NCBI GenBank assembly: GCA_038049695.1
Contig: CP142454.1
Span: 17,988,501 to 18,052,500, forward strand
Origin: Cinnamomum chago
Lineage: Eukaryota; Streptophyta; Magnoliopsida; Laurales; Lauraceae
Reading direction: 5' to 3'
DNA: 64,000 bases
Every line of letters begins with the position of its first letter. The first letter of the stretch is position 1. This document shows, piece after piece, positions 59,366 to 64,000 of the stretch. Under the pieces are notes generated by a model. The model made no database searches. It was not told the DNA's origin and worked only from the letters and a program-made list of their open reading frames with translations. Made by a program: the position numbers and the translations under genes.

Positions 59366-60773
59366 GCATCTACTCTCATTACAGCTGAGTGTTGGAAAGC
59401 CAAGCTTCTTTGGCTACATGCATTCAAGGGAACTGTTGGGGTATCAAAGTTACATGGATGTATAGCCAACTGGGTTCAAACACCATTTTCGGGAGGCTTG
59501 AGAAGGTCTAAAATCCAAAATTCATACCCATGTAAATGTGTTTGTAAACAATCTGCCATCTGCAGATAAGATCATGTTCTACATTTTCTATTGAATCTAG
59601 ATGTGATGTATACTTTGTCAGAACTGAGGCTCGTCTAGAAACTATCCCACTCCAAAACAAATATACAGATTTCTTTCAACACTCCTATCATATTTATTGT
59701 GTCCTTGAAATTCTATTCAGTTAAGAGTACATTAGCAACCCATATTGAAGGAAGTATGCATATTCAGTAATGGGTACCTATGTTCCTGGACGCCATTCCT
59801 AGTGGTTGTCGGTTATCCTTTCTGCCAAAACGTTCATACTGATTGCAATATAGGAAAGTATATGCCAAAGTGTTCAAACTAATTGTATATTGCGTATTTG
59901 TGGTCAACTCGTAGGGCCCATTTAGATGCGTATTTATCATTGGGAGGAGGGCAGGTGGAAAGGTCTCATTATAGAGGGGGAGCCAAAAAAGAATGACCCA
60001 ACTAGATTATCCTAACCCTTGATTTAACGGCTTTAAAATTTAATGGCGTCTTAACTATATATTTATTTTTATTAAACTCAATCCATTGGTGAGTAAAAGT
60101 TCAGTGAGCGTAAAATTAAGCCCCTGATGTCAAATCATGGGATGACGAGATTATCGAAGGTACTGTGCTAATCAAAAGTGGGGCCAATAGAGCTTGTAGA
60201 AAAACATTATTTGAAGGGACCTCAGGTTGTGGAGTTTAATTAACTACGGTGATGACTGGTTATTCATTTTTCATCTCCCACATTCAGTTTTCATAGCATG
60301 TTTGGTAAAGTAAGTAGTAGTTTGGTTATAAAAGAAGGGTAAGGAGTCCAATATGTATAGGTGTGAAAGAAGAAATGCCATGGTACCACTTTTTTATTTG
60401 AGATGGTAGAATTTTCATATCTTCTCCATTGCATAAAACACACCTAAAAAGGCAATTTTCTACTTTGGATCCTCACTACACTAAATAACAATAAAGCATA
60501 AAAAAAAAAATCCAACTCCTTGTCTCCCTCTATTTCCATGTAGAAGGGGCCTTGTACAAACACTTCCTAAAAGTCAAAGGTGTGCAATGCCCCCAACGGC
60601 AAGGTAAAGTTGACCAAGATGTGACATTTTCTTCCTTTACTTTACCATATTTAGCCTTTATTTTCAGGACATTGTGTTATTTTAAAAAAATTGAGAAAAA
60701 GTTACTTACAAAGGAAAATGCTGCTGCAAAGGACTCATTTTAAAGAAGTATGAAAAACTTATACAGTAACAGT
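59366..60773. other. Intergenic, 3' side of the hydrolase gene
   Basis: The first ~250 bases are likely 3' untranslated sequence. No gene or clear repeat recognised in the rest. A 63-codon frame at 60552-60743 is unsupported. Confidence 0.45.
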
Positions 60774-61114
60774 CAGGTAAGAACTAGTTCTCACATATCA
60801 TATGAGAACTTTTTTGTCCATTTAGGGATGGGACAATGGGGGATGTAAAGATTTATATGAGATCACTCCAAGTACCAAGTTTGACCCCAAGCCCATGCCA
60901 CTAACCCCTTCATCCGTGGCCCACGAGTTTAATGGCTTCATATTCAAAAAAATATTCAACCCTCGATCCAACGGTTCAGTCCATTCGGATGTGTGTCAAT
61001 CCTTGGGATTAGTAACTATCAAGGGTTCCCTATTGGTTGCTAGGTTTGGATGGATTGCTAATTAGGCCCCGCAAAAAAACTCTCATATAATACATGAGAA
61101 CTAGTTCTCACTTG
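60774..61114. mobile_element. 341-bp MITE with ~44-bp inverted ends
   Basis: Left end CAGGTAAGAACTAGTTCTCA, right end (complement) CAAGTGAGAACTAGTTCTCA. Pairing goes on through 'tat(c/t)atatgaga(a/g)(c/t)tttttt'. Each end holds the perfect palindrome GAACTAGTTC. Outside the element, ACTTATACA (left) and ACTTATATA (right) could be a 9-bp duplication with one mismatch, but then the outermost bases pair poorly. Non-coding. Confidence 0.6.
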
Positions 61115-61142
61115 AATATTTCCCAAACTTATATATTGTTTT

Positions 61143-61491
61143 TATTTTTATTTTTGGTAGAACTTTTTTTTTAAAATAAAATGATATCATTCATAAAGAG
61201 CATCCATGCTCAAAGCATTACATAAAAAAGAAAGGGGTATAGTTTCTCAATAACTAGGACCAGACAAAGAATTCGCCGCTCTAGCCAACAAATGGGCAGC
61301 GTAATTCATTGATCTTCTCATAAACATAACCTTACAATCTACCATCTCTTTAATAAGAGATTTACAATCATTAATAAGAGATCCAAAATATGATTGATAA
61401 GAATTAATAGCTCTGATGACTTGGACTAAAGAGAGCGCATCTGATTCAATCACTATTTTGTTAAGACCAATGGACTTCAACTAACCAGCTG
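61143..61491 (-). mobile_element. 5'-truncated L1 LINE with perfect 17-bp target duplication
   Basis: A 349-bp insertion flanked by AACTTATATATTGTTTT at 61126-61142 and again at 61492-61508, identical 17-mers. On the minus strand it encodes the terminal RNase H-like domain of plant L1 elements (61480-61247; IESDALSLVQVI, MRRSMNYAAHLLARAANS), then a 3' tail ending in A-rich sequence (T run near 61166). The rest of the element was never copied. The intact duplication suggests a fairly recent insertion. Confidence 0.88.
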
Positions 61492-61656
61492 AACTTATAT
61501 ATTGTTTTGAAATCGAAATAAGCAAACTCAAAATGTTCTTTTTCGAAAAGTCATAAAAAGTCAAGGACCTATATGAGATTTTCCCTATGAGATAAACACC
61601 ACAGTATCAAACGCTGATTCCCACCCAAAACAAAAAAATCTGAAAGCGCCAACAAG

Positions 61657-61686
61657 AAGAAGAAGAAGAAGAAGAAGAAGAAGAAG
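61657..61686. repeat. (AAG)n microsatellite in the SLD5 leader
   Basis: About ten AAG units ending about 15 bp before the SLD5 start codon, in the presumed 5' untranslated region. Confidence 0.9.
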
Positions 61687-61701
61687 AGCAGCAAAGAAAG
61701 C

Positions 61702-61875
61702 ATGGCATCTGGGTCTGAAGAAGCGTTTTGGACCGAGGAAGATGCACAATCTCTAGCAGAGACGACAGACGTGGAGCTGCTCAAACGGGCGTGGAGGAAC
61801 GAGAAGGCCGCTCCAGAAATCCTCCCCTTCCAGGCCAACTTAGTCCAAAGATCCAGAGAACAGATACAATTACTG
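61702..61875 (+). CDS. SLD5: GINS complex subunit SLD5, exon 1 (gene continues past window)
   Basis: Exon 1 of 58 codons, from ATG at 61702 to a GT donor after 61875 (phase 0). SLD5 is a subunit of the four-part GINS complex, which joins MCM2-7 and CDC45 to form the replicative helicase in the nucleus. The segment TTDVELLKRAWRNEKAAPEI followed by LPFQANLVQRSREQIQLL is the highly conserved start of plant SLD5. The acidic lead-in (SEEAFWTEEDAQ) is variable in the family. No second exon is found up to 64000, so intron 1 exceeds 2.1 kb or the exon lies beyond the window. The first intron contains a degenerate tandem repeat and an RTE insertion. Reading through the donor gives only a short low-complexity tail, which supports the splice. 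Confidence 0.9.
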
Positions 61876-62159
61876 GTATTCTCTCTCTCTCTCTCTTCTT
61901 GAATCTTTCTTCGATCTATGTAGGTACATTTGATATTAATTGCCTTCAAGAAAGAGAAAAACTGGTGGTGGGTTTGGCTCATTCCACTCAAATTAGCAAC
62001 TGGGTAGGTTTTAAATAGGTTCTAAAGCAGTTAGGACATTGCTTTGGTGTGATATGAATTGCAATCTATTCTGTTGGTGGATTTGGAATGTGGGTTTTGT
62101 TTGCTTGCTTGCAGTGACTAATTGGAACTAAATATTATAAAATATATAATCTTAGGGTC

Positions 62160-63400
62160 AGTTTGGGTCTATTAAAATGGGGAGCTGTTAGAACTGTGGT
62201 TCAAGTGATATGGCCACTTGTAGGTAAGTAGGTTGTGGCAAAGTCCTCATAACTTGAATAACTTCTCAAATGCTAGGAACCCATGTGGGGGTTGAAGCAA
62301 GTAATTCTTTTGGCAATCATATTTAATGTGGGCTTTGAGCAATTAGGGGCAGCATAAAAAAGGGGATAGAATTAGATAAACGCATTTGAGATGGTTTGCG
62401 CATGTACAACGAAGGCAGGCAACGACGCCGATAAGAAACCGGTAAGGAAAAGTTTGGAGAAGCTGATATGCAGGTTGATGATGGCTGAACAAGGGGAAGG
62501 AGTAGGCTGAAGAGCGCGTGGCTGTAAAAATAGATATGAAGAAGTGCAACTTTTCTGGGACTTGGCTCGGGATAGATCGGATTGGAGAAACATAATTCAT
62601 GTAGCCGACATCAACATAATTGGGATAAGCCTTTGATGATGATGATGATGATGATTTACTTGTGAGCTTTAAAACCAATAAATAGCCTTTGTCTGCTTAT
62701 AATCATTGTGTGAAACTAAAGATGATATCGGAAAGAATGTTAAAACCCATTTGGACCTATGTAAATGGGGTTGCAGCTAACATGGTAAGTAGAGAGTTTA
62801 ATCATTTGGAATCTCACTTATGGGCAAGAAAAATCCTCATACGGTCAGGATACTTTTTCAAAAGATAGGTAGTCATAGGGGGGAAAGTCTAAAAATTTTC
62901 TTGCTTGTCATGTTTACATGTGGGTTTGCACTTTGCAGACTGATCACCTCTTCACTTGTTTGCCTGCTTGTAATCATTCAATGAAACTAAAGATTATGAA
63001 GTATCTGTTCTTAGGGCATGTTTGGATATATGTAAATGGGGTTCAGGTAACTCTGCCAGTTAAATCAGTTTGGATATCTCTACTTATGGGTAGGTAACTG
63101 ATGCAAACCCTACCCTTGCACTGGTAACCAGTTGGAGCAAAATTCTCATAATTCGAATGCGGTGTCAAAAGCAAGGAACACATATGTGGTTAAAGTCAGT
63201 AATTGTTTTCCAAATTGTATATATAAGTTGGTTTGCAGACCAATCGTATTCACTTGTTACTTTTTTGCAATCATTTGGTGAAATTAAAATAATAAAGTAC
63301 CTGATTCTTTTTAAACCAATTTGGATCTATGTAAATGGGGGTGAAGGTAAATCTAGTTTCAGTGTTTATATATCTCCACTCCACTGATGCATAACCCACG
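62160..63400 (+). repeat. Degenerate ~300-bp tandem repeat in SLD5 intron 1
   Basis: The marker '(c/a)tatgtaaatgggg' recurs near 62756, 63030 and 63329, with an older version near 62175. Other shared words are 'gtaatcattcaatgaaactaaag', 'cctcataa(c/t)tt(c)gaat' and 'gtgggttt(g)gca(g)ac'. Spacings are ~274 and ~299. The first interval is ~590, which becomes ~300 when the RTE insertion is removed. Confidence 0.7.
62380..62655 (+). mobile_element. RTE-type LINE 3' end with (GAT)n tail, nested insertion
   Basis: Contains 'gggacttggctcgggatagatcgg', 'ttcatgtagccgac', 'aattgggataagcctttgatg' and ends in (GAT)6-7 at ~62637-62655. This is the standard 3' end of plant RTE elements, here encoding only broken pieces. 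It interrupts one unit of the tandem repeat, so it is younger than the repeat. Opposite in orientation to the copies at 13515, 20470 and 51765. Confidence 0.7.
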
Positions 63401-64000
63401 CATTTGCATCAGAATTGCCTGACTCTGAACTACTGACTACACAGCCTGGAATGCGCTTATCACTTTATGGAAATAGAAAGTTGGCCCAACAGAGATTACA
63501 GAAAATAATGAATAAAGTCAGCAATTCGCCCAACCCAGATGATTACATCAAAGTATCCACCAGATGTCTGTTAACTCATAAGGTTTAGCAATAATGAACA
63601 TCAGATTATGCTTTCAGCTGTATATGAACAGTTGTCATGATCTGTGAACTGAGTTAATGCTTCATGCGCAAATCAATCATACACGGTGTCAATAATCCAG
63701 CCTATGGATTATTGGGGCATCAAGTTGGTGCAGCCTCATGCACTGCTTGAGCTAAAAGGAGCAACAGTAATTCTTCAATAATGTTCAAGAAGAGAACTCT
63801 ATAGCAACTGAAACAGCGGAGTTTGGAATCCTCTCATTGCAAAAACCAAGTCCTTGAGACGAAGATAGTACTACCTTCCCAATGATGCCCTAACCCAACC
63901 CAAAAACAAAAGAAAGAAAAAAATAAAAAATTAAGAAGGAAAACAGTAAAGTACAAATTGATAGAGCACTGATGGAGTTAAAGGTGGCCTTGGTACGTTT
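63401..64000. other. Probable SLD5 intron, no feature recognised
   Basis: AT-rich, no exon or repeat that I could support up to the window edge. Confidence 0.4.

Overview
This is plant nuclear DNA. The evidence is spliced genes with GT-AG introns of up to about 5 kb, plant-specific protein families (a QALGGH zinc finger with an EAR motif, MLP/Bet v 1 proteins, GOS11, a plant-type ABHD17), dense microsatellites, and many plant transposon remnants (Copia, RTE, L1, SINEs, MITEs). The gene-poor, AT-rich, repeat-rich layout fits a medium or large woody angiosperm genome. I lean towards a magnoliid-like lineage, but that is only an impression from sequence style.

Layout: 1-4000 is repeat debris (a SINE remnant, a 155-bp MITE with a 9-bp target duplication, an L1 tail, a tRNA-derived SINE). 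At 4058-4852 (-) is an intact single-exon C2H2 zinc-finger repressor gene. About 0.5 kb upstream of its start codon begins a 3-kb tandem array (5381-8384) of a ~390-bp unit; each unit holds a ~161-bp fold-back element, and the units alternate between two subtypes. At 10.3-12.25 kb is a decayed Ty1/copia element. At 16909-26293 (-) is the five-exon Golgi Qb-SNARE gene GOS11, whose introns hold an RTE LINE fragment and other repeats.

From 26.7 to 33 kb lies a transposon cluster: a hAT-like element with a G-quadruplex motif, a 1.1-kb element with 18-bp terminal repeats carrying what looks like a captured HflX-type GTPase gene fragment, and a 2.94-kb solo LTR with a perfect 5-bp target duplication. 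From 33.3 to 38.7 kb is a near-palindromic inverted duplication with two divergent, intact MLP/Bet v 1 genes and a perfect 16-bp-arm hairpin at its centre. At 40267-49217 (+) is a nine-exon calcineurin-like phosphoesterase gene with one GC-AG intron; an intron also holds a 230-bp miniature LTR element with 52-bp LTRs, and a partial second copy sits in an MLP intron. At 55582-59365 (+) is a five-exon ABHD17-type serine hydrolase gene. The window ends with a MITE, a truncated L1 with a perfect 17-bp target duplication, and exon 1 of the GINS subunit SLD5 (61702 onward, +), whose first intron holds a degenerate ~300-bp tandem repeat.

The protein genes are unrelated housekeeping, regulatory or defence genes and show no shared pathway. 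The most unusual content is structural: the palindrome, the fold-back satellite array, the miniature LTR family and the gene-capturing element. Exon coordinates come from reading splice sites and reading frame by eye; each reconstructed coding sequence closes in frame.
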